DNA from: Panulirus ornatus
Lineage: Eukaryota > Arthropoda > Malacostraca > Decapoda > Palinuridae
Length of the DNA: 64,000 bases
Direction of reading: 5' to 3'
Assembly (NCBI RefSeq): GCF_036320965.1
Contig: NC_092271.1
Span: forward strand, 14,386,596-14,450,595
Shown here: positions 1 to 11,013 of the stretch, piece after piece
How the letters are laid out: each line of letters begins with the position of its first letter
Position numbering within the stretch: position 1 is the stretch's first letter
Program-made: the position numbers and the translations under genes
The notes under the pieces: generated by a model
What the model saw: the letters and a program-made list of their open reading frames with translations, nothing else
What the model was told of the DNA's origin: nothing
Databases searched by the model: none

Positions 1-2405
1 TAGTTATATTCAGTCATTATTGTCTTGTATGACAAAACGAATTTCTTTTTGTTTTTCAACACCGCAGAAAATGTGGATTATTTTTTCCCCCATTCGGAAA
101 AACAAGTCGGTAATGTGAAATGTGAAAAAGTAATGTGAAATTACAATTACCTAAAACTCCAATTCAACATGGAATTTTGATGAGATTTCTTTATATTAGC
201 TGGGAAGGTTCGTTGGTGGGGGTAGGGGGTTCTTGTCACCATGAATATGAACACATTTTTTGAAAGCACGCCCGTGAAAAAGGTTTCCAGATTATTCAAA
301 GTTAGTGAAATTATATTCCATTTCATACATCCTTTGCACTTTTATATTGACATAACTCAATGAAATACGAGAAGTTGATTATAATGGATAAATGTGTGTA
401 ATAATCTCTCTGGCCTCTTTGCATTAAATGTTTTGCCATCAAAGCATATACCAAAACACCCTTATCAAAGAAATTCTGAAATCGTTCTTAATGGTGATTC
501 TTTAGCACGAAAGTAGGTAACAGCATTTTTCAAAAGGCTATTCAGAACAGATGCCATTTTGGATGGAATTTGCAGTCAGTTTTGGTGATATAACATCCGT
601 GCTGAGAATATCTACAATTCAGTTATTTAGATCTATTGTATATCAGTTTAGTAATTTATAAAGCATGAGATGATTCCATGGTATTAACAATACACGTAAA
701 GAAACAAGACCATCTCCCAAGTGGCAGCATAGTTCAAACAAAGGTGTAAAACTGTTGCAGAATAGCATTACAACCATTATTTAGACATTAACTTGTTACA
801 GTTGCACTAGTTACGTTAAATACCTGGCAGGCAGGACATATCTATGGCTATCAAGAGACAAAATAGGGTAGGTATAATGTTAGATACACTGTACTTGAAA
901 AAGAATCAGCAGGAAAATAGTTCTTTGGATGAATATATAGTTTCGACAAATCTGTGGCATGCCAAAATAGTTTCATTGCAATTTATATAGGGCATGTTTT
1001 CAAATTCTTTGCTTATAACATTTAAAAAGTAAATTCTAGTGTAGGCTTTTTTATTTTTAGATATTTCCTTGGTGATTTTGATTTTATTTTGATTATAGTG
1101 GAGTCTCTTGATGCAAATGTCAAAAACATCTTTTTAAAATTTTTACGCAGTGAAAGATGTTATGATGAATTATCCCATTTTTCAGAAGTCAGATCTATTC
1201 TAGATGACTGTTTTTGATATAGCTTGAAAATTCATTTCTATATAGGATATTGTACTATCATTTCATTTAAACCTTAAAGGTGCTTTACCTCAATGTGGAT
1301 TATGTTCTCGATGAGAAGGGCTGAATAAGTGTTTTGTAGAATTTCTCCTGCTTCACACTATTAGTTAAGTACAAGACAGTGATGCCGTATATGTTTGTCG
1401 GATAATGTTGAGATGTTGAATATTGTTTCCATTTTTGGGATACATTGAGCAGTGAGCAAGTTGGCTGGAGGACCAACATTATGGACGACTTTGTGTTGTC
1501 ATAAATCATTGTTACCTAATATGGAGACTCTAGGAAAGAACAAAGTTGGATGTTTTGTACTTTTTCATGAAGTTTTAGTTTTCATGTCTTAAATACTTCT
1601 TTTGAAGTTAAGATAAGGATTTTTCAAATCAAGATTAAATTGGACAGGAATTTTAAAATTTCAGTTTTGTATTAGCTAATTTCCGAAACCTACCCTAGTG
1701 TGCTCCTTAAGGCACTTGTAATTAGTTTTAGGATGCCGCCTGACTAGTGCCCTACAACAGTGTACAAATATGGATTCGTCATGCGGTATCATAGTGTAAT
1801 TTTAGGACGTTAAAGACTACAAGATTCTAAGTAATTTTTCTTGACCCCTCAGTTGTGAATTACTTTTGGGGATGGAGCAATGGAGGTCAAGGAAATGCTT
1901 AAACGAACAGTGAAGTTTTTAAGATTATAGACTATCAGAAACCTTACCTAGATTTGTGTTTGATAGTGTGCTGGTAAAGTTTTATCATTCAGGTAAGGCA
2001 GTTTGAACTTGGGAACATCCCTGAAAATCACTAAGTGTAATACAACCATCAGTCAAACAGACTTTGAAATAAGTTTCACAGTATTATAGTTGATGGAAAA
2101 GGCTTTGAAGATGAGAGAAAATGTGTTGTTAAATAACAGTAAAGTTTCACTTTAGGGCACCATAGAAATAGCATGGATTTGGAGGAAATGCTCGAGTGAA
2201 ATCCTCTTGCTTAGTTGAAGTGATATACAATGAGGGTATGTTACATCGAGTATTTCATTGTGTACTGTGGTCTTAGATATCCTCAGGGAGAGGATGTACT
2301 CGCCTTACCATGAAAAATGAGGATTAATATATTAGCATTAATATATTACTGCATACCTTCAGTTGGGGGAGGGGCTTTCTTGATTTAGGTAAAAGTTGGG
2401 TAAAA
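1..2405. other. Unique AT-rich DNA without recognisable genes
   Basis: No long open frame, splice-bounded exon or known repeat was recognised on either strand. The stretch is AT-rich and looks like intron or intergenic DNA. It is the longest block in the first 24 kb free of the LINE family that fills the neighbourhood. Confidence 0.6.
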
Positions 2406-2407
2406 GT

Positions 2408-2627
2408 AATGATGTGATTATTACATGAAAGTGCACTTGGGAACTTATCGTGTTTCATTCCCCCCCCCCCCCCCTGGGCTCATAGGAATATATAAATATA
2501 GATAATGAATATATATTGTTATTGTTATTACTATTATTATACATAATCAGTTTCTTGTGTCAGTGAGATAACACCAGGCCCTTCCACTCATACACACATA
2601 TATATGTATATACATAAATGCCCATCA

Positions 2628-2697
<70 letters not shown>

Positions 2698-2850
2698 AAA
2701 ACAATTACGTTTACCAAATGGCATGCCAGCTTCGTCTCTTCAATGTATATCAACTGACTTATATTTCTCTTTTGTGTCTCCCCTGATGATGTGATTATTA
2801 CACGAAAGTGCACTTGGGAACTTAAAGTGTTTCATTATTCCCCTTAGACT
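2408..2850. repeat. Direct repeat pair flanking a microsatellite
   Basis: A motif of about 50 bases containing GTGATTATTACA and GTGCACTTGGGAACTTA appears at about 2410-2462 and again at about 2787-2843 in the same orientation. Both copies are followed by a C-rich run and a 'CTCAT(T)AGG(A/G)ATAT' segment. They frame the CA/TA microsatellite. The motif looks like a fragment of a dispersed repeat; no coding potential was seen. Confidence 0.6.
2630..2693. repeat. (CA)n(TA)n microsatellite
   Basis: A CA run passes directly into a pure TA run. The Ile-Tyr-rich translations across it are artefacts of the dinucleotide. Confidence 0.95.
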
Positions 2851-2861
2851 CATTAGGGATA

Positions 2862-3088
2862 TTTTTTTTTTTTTCAAACTTCGCCATTTCCCGCATCAGC
2901 AAACTAGTGTTAAGAACAGAGGACTGGGCCTCTGAGGGAACATCCTCACCTGGCCCCCTTCTCTGTTCCTTCTTTTGGAAAATTAAAAAAAAAAACGGGA
3001 GGATTTCCAGCCCCCGCTCCCTCCTCTTTTAGTCGCCTTTTACGATACACAGGGAATGCGTGGGAACTATTCTTTCTTCCCTATCCTC

Positions 3089-3093
<5 letters not shown>
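2862..3093 (-). mobile_element. SINE-A copy, full length
   Basis: Short non-autonomous element of about 230 bp read on the minus strand. Its 5' end lies near 3093 (complement of CCTCAGGGA) and a poly-A tail, seen as a T run, begins at 2862. The first 110 bases match the LINE-A 5'UTR at 15041-15160. The 3' end carries a GCTAC...CGCGGGAAATGGCGA-like stem-loop resembling the LINE-A 3' end. No ORF. It abuts a (TA)n tract on its 5' side, as other copies do. Confidence 0.7.

Positions 3094-3153
<60 letters not shown>
3094..3153. repeat. (TA)n microsatellite
   Basis: Pure TA run joining SINE-A to the poly-A end of the next LINE-A copy. Confidence 0.95.
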
Positions 3154-3162
<9 letters not shown>

Positions 3163-4914
3163 TTTGCTTTGTCGCTGTCTCCCGTGTTTGCGAGGTAGCG
3201 CAAGGAAACAGACAAAAGAAATGGCCCAACCCACCCCCATACACATGTATATACATACGTCCACACACGCACATATACATACCTACACAGCTTTCCATGG
3301 TTTACCCCAGACGCTTCACATGCCTTGATTCAATCCACTGACAGCACGTCAACCCCGGTATACCACATCACTCCAATTCACTCTATTCCTTGCCCTCCTT
3401 TCACCCTCCTGCATGTTCAGGCCCCGATCACACAAAATCTTTTTCACTCCATCTTTCCACCTTCAATTTGGTCTCCCTCTTCTCCTCGTTCCCTCCACCT
3501 CCGACACATATATTCTCTTGGTCAATCTTTCCTCACTCATTCTCTCCATGTGCCCGAACCATTTCAAAACACCCTCTTCTGCTCTCTCAACCACGCTCTT
3601 TTTATTTCCACACATCTCTCTTACCCTTACGTTACTTACTCGATCAAACCACCTCACACCACACATTGTCCTCAAACATCTCATTTCCAGCACATCCATC
3701 CTCCTGCGCACAACTCTATCCATAGGCCAAGCCTCGCAACCATACAACATCGTTGGAACCATTATTTCTTCAAACATACCCATTTTTGCTTTCCGAGATA
3801 ATGTTCTCGACTTCCACACATTCTTCAAGGCTCCCAGAATTTTCGCCCCCTCCCCCACCCTATGATCCACTTCCACTTCCATGGTTCCATCCGCTGCCAG
3901 ATCCACTCCCAGATATCTAAAACACTTCACTTCCTCCAGTTTTTCTCCATTCAAACTCACCTCCCAATTGACTTGACCCTCAACCCTACTGTACCTAATA
4001 ACCTTGCTCTTATTCACATTTACTCTTAACTTATTTCTTTCACACACTTTACCAAACTCAGTCACCAGCTTCTACAGTTTCTCACATGAATCAGCCACCA
4101 GTGCTGTATCATCAGCGAACAGCAACTGACTCACTTCCCAAGCTCTCTCATCCCCAACAGACTTCATACTTGCCCCTCTTTCCAAAACTCTTGCATTCAC
4201 CTCCCTAACAACCCCATCCATAAACAAAGTAAACAACCATGGAGACATCACACACCCCTGCCGCAAACCTACATTCACTGAGAACCAATCACTTTCCTCT
4301 CTTCCTACACGTACACATGCCTTACATCCTCGATAAAAACTTTTCACGGCTTCTAACAACTTGCCTCCCACACCATATATTCTTAATACCTTCCACAGAG
4401 CATCTCTATCAACTCTATTATATGCCTTCTCCAGATCCATAAATGCTACATACAAATCCATTTGCTTTTCTAAGTATTTCTCACATACATTCTTCAAAGC
4501 AAACACCTGATCCACACATCCTCTACCACTTCTGAAACCACACTGCTCTTCCCCAATCTGATGCTCTGTACATGCCTTCACCCTCTCAATCAATATCCTC
4601 CCATATAATTTACCAGGAATACTCAACAAACTTATACCTCTGTAATTTGAGCACTCACTCTTATCCCCTTTGCCTTTGTACAATGGCACTATGCAAGCAT
4701 TCCGCCAATCCTCAGGCACCTCACCATGAGTCATACATACATTAAATAACCTTACCAACCAGTCAACAATACAGTCACCCCCTTTTTTGATAAATTCCAC
4801 TGCAATACCATCCAAACCTGCTGCCTTGCCGGCTTTCATCTTCCGCAAAGCTTTTACTACCTCTTCTCTGTTTACCAAATCATTTTCCCTAACCCTCTCA
4901 CTTTGCACACCACC
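3154..4914 (-). pseudogene. LINE-A copy, 5'-truncated, RT with two nonsense codons
   Basis: Minus-strand non-LTR retrotransposon. The T run at 3154 is its poly-A tail, followed by the short-form 3'UTR with the terminal stem-loop. The coding part (natural stop at 3349-3351, upstream limit about 4914) holds RT motifs [28 protein letters not shown], a catalytic-D motif reading FMDLEKAYNRV, RQGCVMSPW and FADDTALVADS, then the C-terminal WFGHMERM and GRPN motifs. Compared with sister copies it has CAG to TAG at 4072-4074 and TGG to TGA at 3463-3465. The endonuclease half is missing and the break lies beside a (TA)n tract. Sister copies are nearly identical, so it inserted recently; it cannot be autonomous. 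Confidence 0.9.
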
Positions 4915-4945
<31 letters not shown>

Positions 4946-4946
4946 C

Positions 4947-5186
4947 TTTCTTTTCCTTTTAAACTATTCGCCATTTCCCGCGTTAGCGAGGTAGCATTAA
5001 GAATAGAGGACTGGGCCTTTGAGGGAATACCCTCACCTGGCCCAATTCTCTGTTCCTTCTTTTGGAAAATTAAAAAAAAAATGAGAGGGGAGGATTTCCA
5101 GCCCCCGCTCCCTCCCCTTTTAGTCGCCTTCTACGACACGCAGGGAATACGTGGGAAGTATTCTTAATCCCCTATCCCCAGGGATA

Positions 5187-5187
<1 letters not shown>
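4947..5187 (-). mobile_element. SINE-A copy, full length
   Basis: Same architecture as the copy at 2862-3093: 5' end near 5187, LINE-like 3' stem-loop around 4968-5000, and an A-rich tail (CTTT-rich on the plus strand) toward 4947. TA runs bound it on both sides (4915-4945 and 5190-5263). No ORF. Confidence 0.7.

Positions 5188-5189
<2 letters not shown>

Positions 5190-5263
<74 letters not shown>
5190..5263. repeat. (TA)n microsatellite
   Basis: Long pure TA tract between SINE-A and an internal LINE-A fragment. Confidence 0.95.
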
Positions 5264-5266
<3 letters not shown>

Positions 5267-5425
5267 TATGGATGGGGTTGTTAGGGAGGTGAATGCAAGA
5301 GTTTTGGAAAGAGGGGCAAGTATGAAGTCTGTTGTGGATGAGAGAGCTTGGGAAGTGAGTCAGTTGTTGTTCGCTGATGATACAGCGCTGGTGGCTGATT
5401 CATGGGAGAAACTGCAGAAGTGTAT
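5264..5425 (+). mobile_element. LINE-A internal RT fragment
   Basis: About 160 bases of LINE-A coding sequence spanning LFMDGVVREV through FADDTALVADS. It lacks both element ends and lies between a (TA)n tract and a (TG)n tract (5426-5495). A piece without its 3' end is not expected from ordinary target-primed insertion, so it probably reflects recombination or repair within microsatellites. Confidence 0.85.
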
Positions 5426-5495
5426 GTATGTGTGTGTGTGTGTATGTGCGTGTGTGTGTGTATGTGTGTGTGTGTGTGTGTATATATATGTATAT

Positions 5496-5632
5496 TATCC
5501 CTGGGGATAGGCGTGAAAGAATACTTCCCACGCATTCCTCGCGTGTCGTAGAAAGCGACTAGAGGGGACGGGAGCGGGGGGCCAGAAATCCTCCCCTCGT
5601 ATTTTTTTTTTTTTCTTAACTTAAATGGGAAA
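5496..5632 (+). mobile_element. LINE-A 5' end fragment
   Basis: Begins TATCCCTGGGGATAGG like the near-full-length copy at 15041 and stops just after the ATGGGAAACAG start of the LINE-A ORF, where a (TA)n run (5633-5666) begins. The upstream TG/TA microsatellite also resembles the one before 15041. A T run replaces part of the 5'UTR, as in SINE-A. Confidence 0.75.
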
Positions 5633-5633
5633 C

Positions 5634-5666
<33 letters not shown>

Positions 5667-5670
<4 letters not shown>

Positions 5671-7387
5671 TGCTTTGTCGCTGTCTCCCACGTTTGTTAG
5701 GTAGCGCAACGAAACAGACGAAAGAAATGGACCAACCCACCCCCATACACATGTATATACATACGTCCACACACACAAATATACATACCTACACAGTTTT
5801 CCATGGTTTACCCCAGACGCTTCACATGCCCTGATTCAATCCACTGACAGCACGTCAACGCCGGTATACCACATCGATCCAATTCACTCTATTCCTTGCC
5901 CTCCTTTCACCCTCCTGCATGTTCAAGCCCCGATCACACAAAATCTTTTTCACTCCATCTTTCCACCTCCAATTTGGTCTCCCACTTCTCCTCGTTCCCT
6001 CCACCTCCGACACATATATCCTCTTGGTCAATCTTTCCTCACTCATTCTCTCCATGTGCCCAAACCATTTCAAAACACCCTCTTCTGCTCTCTCAACCAC
6101 GCTCTTTTTTATTTCCACACATCTCTCTTACCCTTGCATTACTTACTCGATCAAACCACCTCACACCACATATTGTCCTCAAACATCTCATTTCCAGCAC
6201 ATCCATCCTCCTGCGCACAACTCTATCCATAGCCCACGCCTCGCAACCGTAAAACATTGTTGGAACCACTATTCCTTCAAACATACCCATTTTTGCTTTC
6301 CGAGATAATGTTCTCAACTTCCACACATTCTTCAAGGCTCCCAGAATTTTCGCCCCCTCCCCCACCCTATGATCCACTTCCGCTTCCATGGTTCCATCCA
6401 CTGCCAGATCCACTCCCAGATATCTAAAACACTTAACTTCCTCCAGTTTTTCTCCATTCAAACTCACCTCCCAGTTGACTTGACCCTCAACCCTACTGTA
6501 CCTAATAACCTTGCTCTTATTCACATTTACTCTTAACTTTCTTCTTTCACACACTTTACCAAACTCAGTCACCAGCTTCTGCAGTTTCTCACATGAATCA
6601 GCCACCAGCGCTGTATCATCAGCGAACAACAATTGACTCACTTCCCAAGCTCTCTCATCCACAACAGACTTTATACTTGCCCCTCTTTCCAAAACTCTTG
6701 CATTCACCTCCCTAACAACCCCATCCATAAACAAATTAAACAACCATGGAGACATCACACACCCCTGCCGCAAACCTACATTCACTGAGAACCAATCACT
6801 TTCCTCTCTTCCTACACGTACGCATGCCTTACATCCTCGATAAAAACTTTTCACTGCTTCTAACAACTTGCCTCCCACACTATATATTCTTAATACCTTC
6901 CACAGAGCATCTCTATCAACTCTATCATATTCCTTCTCCAGATCCATAAATGCTACATACAAATCCATTTGCTTTTCTAAGTATTTCTCGCATACATTCT
7001 TCAGAGCAAACACCTGATCCACACATCCTCTACCACTTCTGAAACCGCACTGCTCTTCCCCAATCTGGTGCTCAGTACATGCCTTCACCCTCTCAATCAA
7101 TACCCTCCCATATACTTTACCAGGAATACTCAACAAACTTATACCTCTGTAATTTGAGCACTCACTCTTATCCCCTTTGCCTTTGTACATTGGCACTATG
7201 CACGCATTCCACCAATCCTCAGGCACCTCACCATGAGTCATACATACATTAAATAACCTTACCAACCAGTCAATAATACAGTCACCCCCTTTTTTAATAA
7301 ATTCCACTGCAATACCATCCAAACCTGCTGCCTTGCCGGCTTTCATCTTCCGCAAAGCTTTTACTACCTCTTCTCTGTTTACCAAAT
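5667..7387 (-). pseudogene. LINE-A copy, 5'-truncated, one frameshift in RT ORF
   Basis: Minus-strand copy with short-form 3'UTR. The reading frame is open from 7385 down to 6093 (430 codons) and resumes at 6118 down to the natural stop at 5855. A single extra T in the run near 6105-6111 breaks it. The RT core ([48 protein letters not shown]) is complete; one conserved site reads LEKEYDRV instead of LEKAYDRV. Truncation on the coding 5' side falls at 'VNREE' against a TA run. Endonuclease is absent. Confidence 0.9.
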
Positions 7388-7545
7388 ATATATATATATA
7401 TGTATACGTTGAGATGCATAGGTATGTATATTTGCGTGTGTGATCGTATGTATATACATGTGTATGGGGGGGGGTTGGGCCATTTCTTTCGTCTGTTTCC
7501 TTGCGCTACCTCGCAAACGCGGGAGACAGCGACAAAGTATAATAA

Positions 7546-7614
<69 letters not shown>

Positions 7615-7646
7615 GCTATCGCAGGAAATGGCGAATAGTACGAAAG

Positions 7647-7726
<80 letters not shown>
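7388..7726 (+). mobile_element. LINE-A 3' end fragment, SINE-A tail scrap and two (TA)n tracts
   Basis: A plus-strand LINE-A 3' terminus (about 7400-7553) ends in the stem-loop and AAAGTATAATA plus A run. It is followed by (TA)n (about 7554-7609), a 40-base piece containing GCAGGAAATGGCGAATAG that matches only the SINE-A 3' tail (7610-7649), and a second long (TA)n (7650-7725). No coding sequence. Confidence 0.75.
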
Positions 7727-7728
<2 letters not shown>

Positions 7729-10653
7729 TATTATTTTTATTTATTTTGCTTTGTCGCTGTCTCCTGCGTTAGCGAGGTAGCGCAAGGAAACAGACGAAAG
7801 AATTGCTCAACCGACCTACATACACATATATATACATACGTGTCCACACACGCAAATATACATACCTATGCATCTCAACGTATACATATAAATACACACA
7901 GACATATACATATATACACGTGTACATGATTCATACTGTCTGCCTTTATTCATTCCCATCGCCACCCCGCCACACATGAAATATCATCCCTCTCTCCCCG
8001 CATGTGCACGAGGTAGCACTAGGAAAAGACAACAAAGGCCAGATTCGTTCACACTCAGTCTCTAGCTGTCATGAATAATGCACTGAAACCACAGCTCCCT
8101 TTACACATCCAGGCAACCCTGGTATACCACATCGTTCCAGTTCACTCTAGTCCTTGCACACCTTTCACCTTACTTCATTTTCAGGTCCCGATTACTCAGA
8201 ATGTTTTTCACTCCATCTTTCCACCTACAATTTGGTCTCCCACTTATCCTCATTCCCTCCACCTCTGACTCATATATCCTCTATGTCAATCTTTCTTCAC
8301 TCATTCTCTTCATGTGACCAAACAATTTCAAAACACCCTCTTCTGCTCTCTCAAGCACACTCTTTTTATTACCACACATCTCTCTTTACCCTATTATTAT
8401 CTACTCGATCAAACCACCTCACACCACATATTGTCCTCAAACATCTCATTTCCAGCACATCCACCCTCCTCCGCACAACTCTATCTATAGCCCAAGCCTT
8501 GCAGCCATATAACATTGTTGGAACCACTAATCCTTCAAACATACCCATTTGTGCTTTCCAAGACAATATTCTTGACTCTCACACATTCTTCAATGCTCCC
8601 ACAACTTTCGCCCCCTCCCCCAGCCCCCTACCCCACCCTATGATTCACTTCCACTTCCATGGTTCCATCCGCTGCCAAATCCACTCCCAGATGTCTAGAA
8701 CACTTCACTTTCTCCAGTTTTTCTCCATTCAAACGTACCTCCCAGTTAACTTGTCCCCCAACCCTACTGTACGTAATAACCTTGCTGTTATTCACATTTA
8801 CTCTCAGCTTTCTTCTTTCACACGCTTTTTCCAAACTTAGTTACCAGCTTCTGCAGTTTCTCACACAAATCAGCCACCAGCGCTGTATCATCATTGAACA
8901 ACAACTGACTCGCTTCCCAAGCTCTCTCATCCGCTACAGACTGCATACTTACCCCTCTTTCCAAAACTTGCAATCACCTCCCTAACAACCCCATCCATAA
9001 ACAAATTAGAACAACCATGGAGACATCACACACCCCTGCTGCAAACCAACATGCACTGAGAACCAATCGCTTTCCTCTCTTCCTACACGTACACATGCCT
9101 TACATCCTCGATAAAAACTTTTCACTGCTTCTAACAACTTGCCTCCCACACCATATATTCTTAATACCTTCCACAGAGCATCTCTATCAACTCTATCATA
9201 TGCCTTCTTCAGATCCATAAATGCTGCATACAAATCCATTTGCTTTTCTAAATATTTCTCACATACATTCTTCAAAGCAAACACCTGATCCACACATCCT
9301 CTACCACTTCTGAAACCACATTGCTCTTTTCCAATCTGATGCTCTGTACCTGCCTTCACCATCTCAATCAATACCCTCACATATAATTTACCAGGAATTC
9401 TCAACAAACTTATACCTCTGTAATTTGAGCGCTCACTTTTAACCACTTTGCCTTTGTACAATGGCACTATGCAAGCATTCCGCCAATCCTCAAGCACCTC
9501 ACCATGAGTCATACATACATTAGATGACCTTACCAACCAGTCAACAATACAGTCACCCCTTTTTTGATAAATTCCACAGCAATGACATCCAAACTCCCTG
9601 CCTTGCCAGCTTTCATCTTCTGCAAAGCTTTTACTCTCTCTTCTCTGTTTACCAAATCATTCTCCCTAACCCTCTCACTTTGCACACCACCTCGACCAAA
9701 ACACCCTATACCCACCACTCTTATCAACAAACCTTCAAAATACTCACTCCATCTCCTCACATCTCCACTACTTGTTTTCACCTCCCCATTAGCCCCCTTC
9801 ACTGAAGTTTGATTTGTTCCCTTGTCTTACGCACCTTATTTACCTCCTTCCAAAAGATCATTATATTCTCCCTAAAATTTAATGATACTCTCTCACCCCA
9901 ACTCTCATTTGCCCTCTTTTTCACCTCTTGCACCTTTCTCTTGACCTCCTGCCTCTTTCTTTTATACATCTCCTAGTCATTTGCAATATTTCCCTGCAAA
10001 ATTGTCCAAACATCTCTCTTCTCTTTCACCAACAATCTTACTTCTTCATCCCACCACTCACTACCCTTTCTAATCTGCCCACCTCCCATGCTTCTCATGC
10101 CACAAGCATCTTTTGCGCAACCCATCACTGCTTCCCTAAATACATGCCATTCCTCCCCCACTCCCCTTATGTCCTTTGTTCTCACCTTTTTCCATTCTGT
10201 ACTCAGTCTCTCCTGGTACTTCCTCACACAAGTCTCCTTCCCAAGCTTGCTCACTCTCACCACTCTCTTCACCCCAACATTCTCTCTTCTTTTCTGAAAA
10301 CCTCTACAAATCTTCACCTTTGCCTCCACTAGATAATGATCAGACATCCCTCCAGTTGCACCTCTCAGCACATTAACATCCAGAAGAGTCTCTTTTGCGC
10401 GTCTATCGAATAACACGTTATCCAATAATGCTCTCTGGCCATCTCTCCTACTTACATACATATACCTATGTATATCTCTCTTTTCAAACCAGGTATTCCC
10501 AATCACCAGTCCTTTTTCAGCAAATAAATCTACAAGCTCTTCACCATTTCCATTTACAACACTGAACACCCCATGTACACCAATTATTCCTTTAACTACC
10601 ACATTACTCACCTTTGCATCCAGATCACCCATCACTATAACCCGGTCTTGTGC
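7727..10653 (-). pseudogene. LINE-A copy, long 3'UTR form, decayed
   Basis: Older, nearly 3-kb minus-strand copy. The 3' end (7727 to about 8125) has the long UTR: terminal stem-loop, TG/TA-rich segment, then a second stem-loop-like module with GAGGTAGCACTAGG. Coding sequence runs from about 8128 to 10653 with many frameshifts. Recognisable parts are the C-terminal RRVDVLEMRCLRTICG block, the RT core (9006-9536), the linker, and the back half of the endonuclease (9973-10653) with GDLDAK, LLDNVL and GGMSDHYLVEA. The front of the endonuclease is missing where the next fragment begins at 10654. Confidence 0.85.
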
Positions 10654-11013
10654 TGTGGAAACCACAGCTCCCTTTCCACATCCAGGCCCCACAGAACTTT
10701 CCAAGGTTTACTCCAGATGCTTCACATGCCCTGGTTCAATCCATTGACAGCACGTCGACCCCGGTATACCACATCGTTCCAAGTCACTCTATTCCTTGCA
10801 CGCCTTTCACCCCCCTGCATGTTAAGGCCCTGATCACTCAAAATCTTTTTCACTCCATCTTTCCACCTCCAATTTGGTCTTCCACTTCTCATTCCCTCCA
10901 CATCTGACACATATATCCTCTTTGTCAATCTTTCCTCACTCGTTCTCTCCACGTGACCAAACCATTTTCCAAAACACCCCTTCTGCTCTCTCAACCACCC
11001 TCTTTTTACCACC
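10654..11013 (-). mobile_element. LINE-A fragment (3'UTR middle to RT C-terminus)
   Basis: Lacks the terminal stem-loop and most of the ORF. It runs from the middle of the long 3'UTR to the MCGGKK-like region of the C-terminal domain. Wedged between two longer minus-strand copies, probably the leftover of a nested insertion or deletion. Confidence 0.75.

Noticed and set aside
3029..3341. Ile-Tyr-rich open frames over TA tracts here and at 2.6, 5.2, 7.5, 48.6 and 50.6 kb
   Set aside because: They are translations of (TA)n microsatellites and flanking LINE 3'UTR, present on both strands, with no independent coding evidence.
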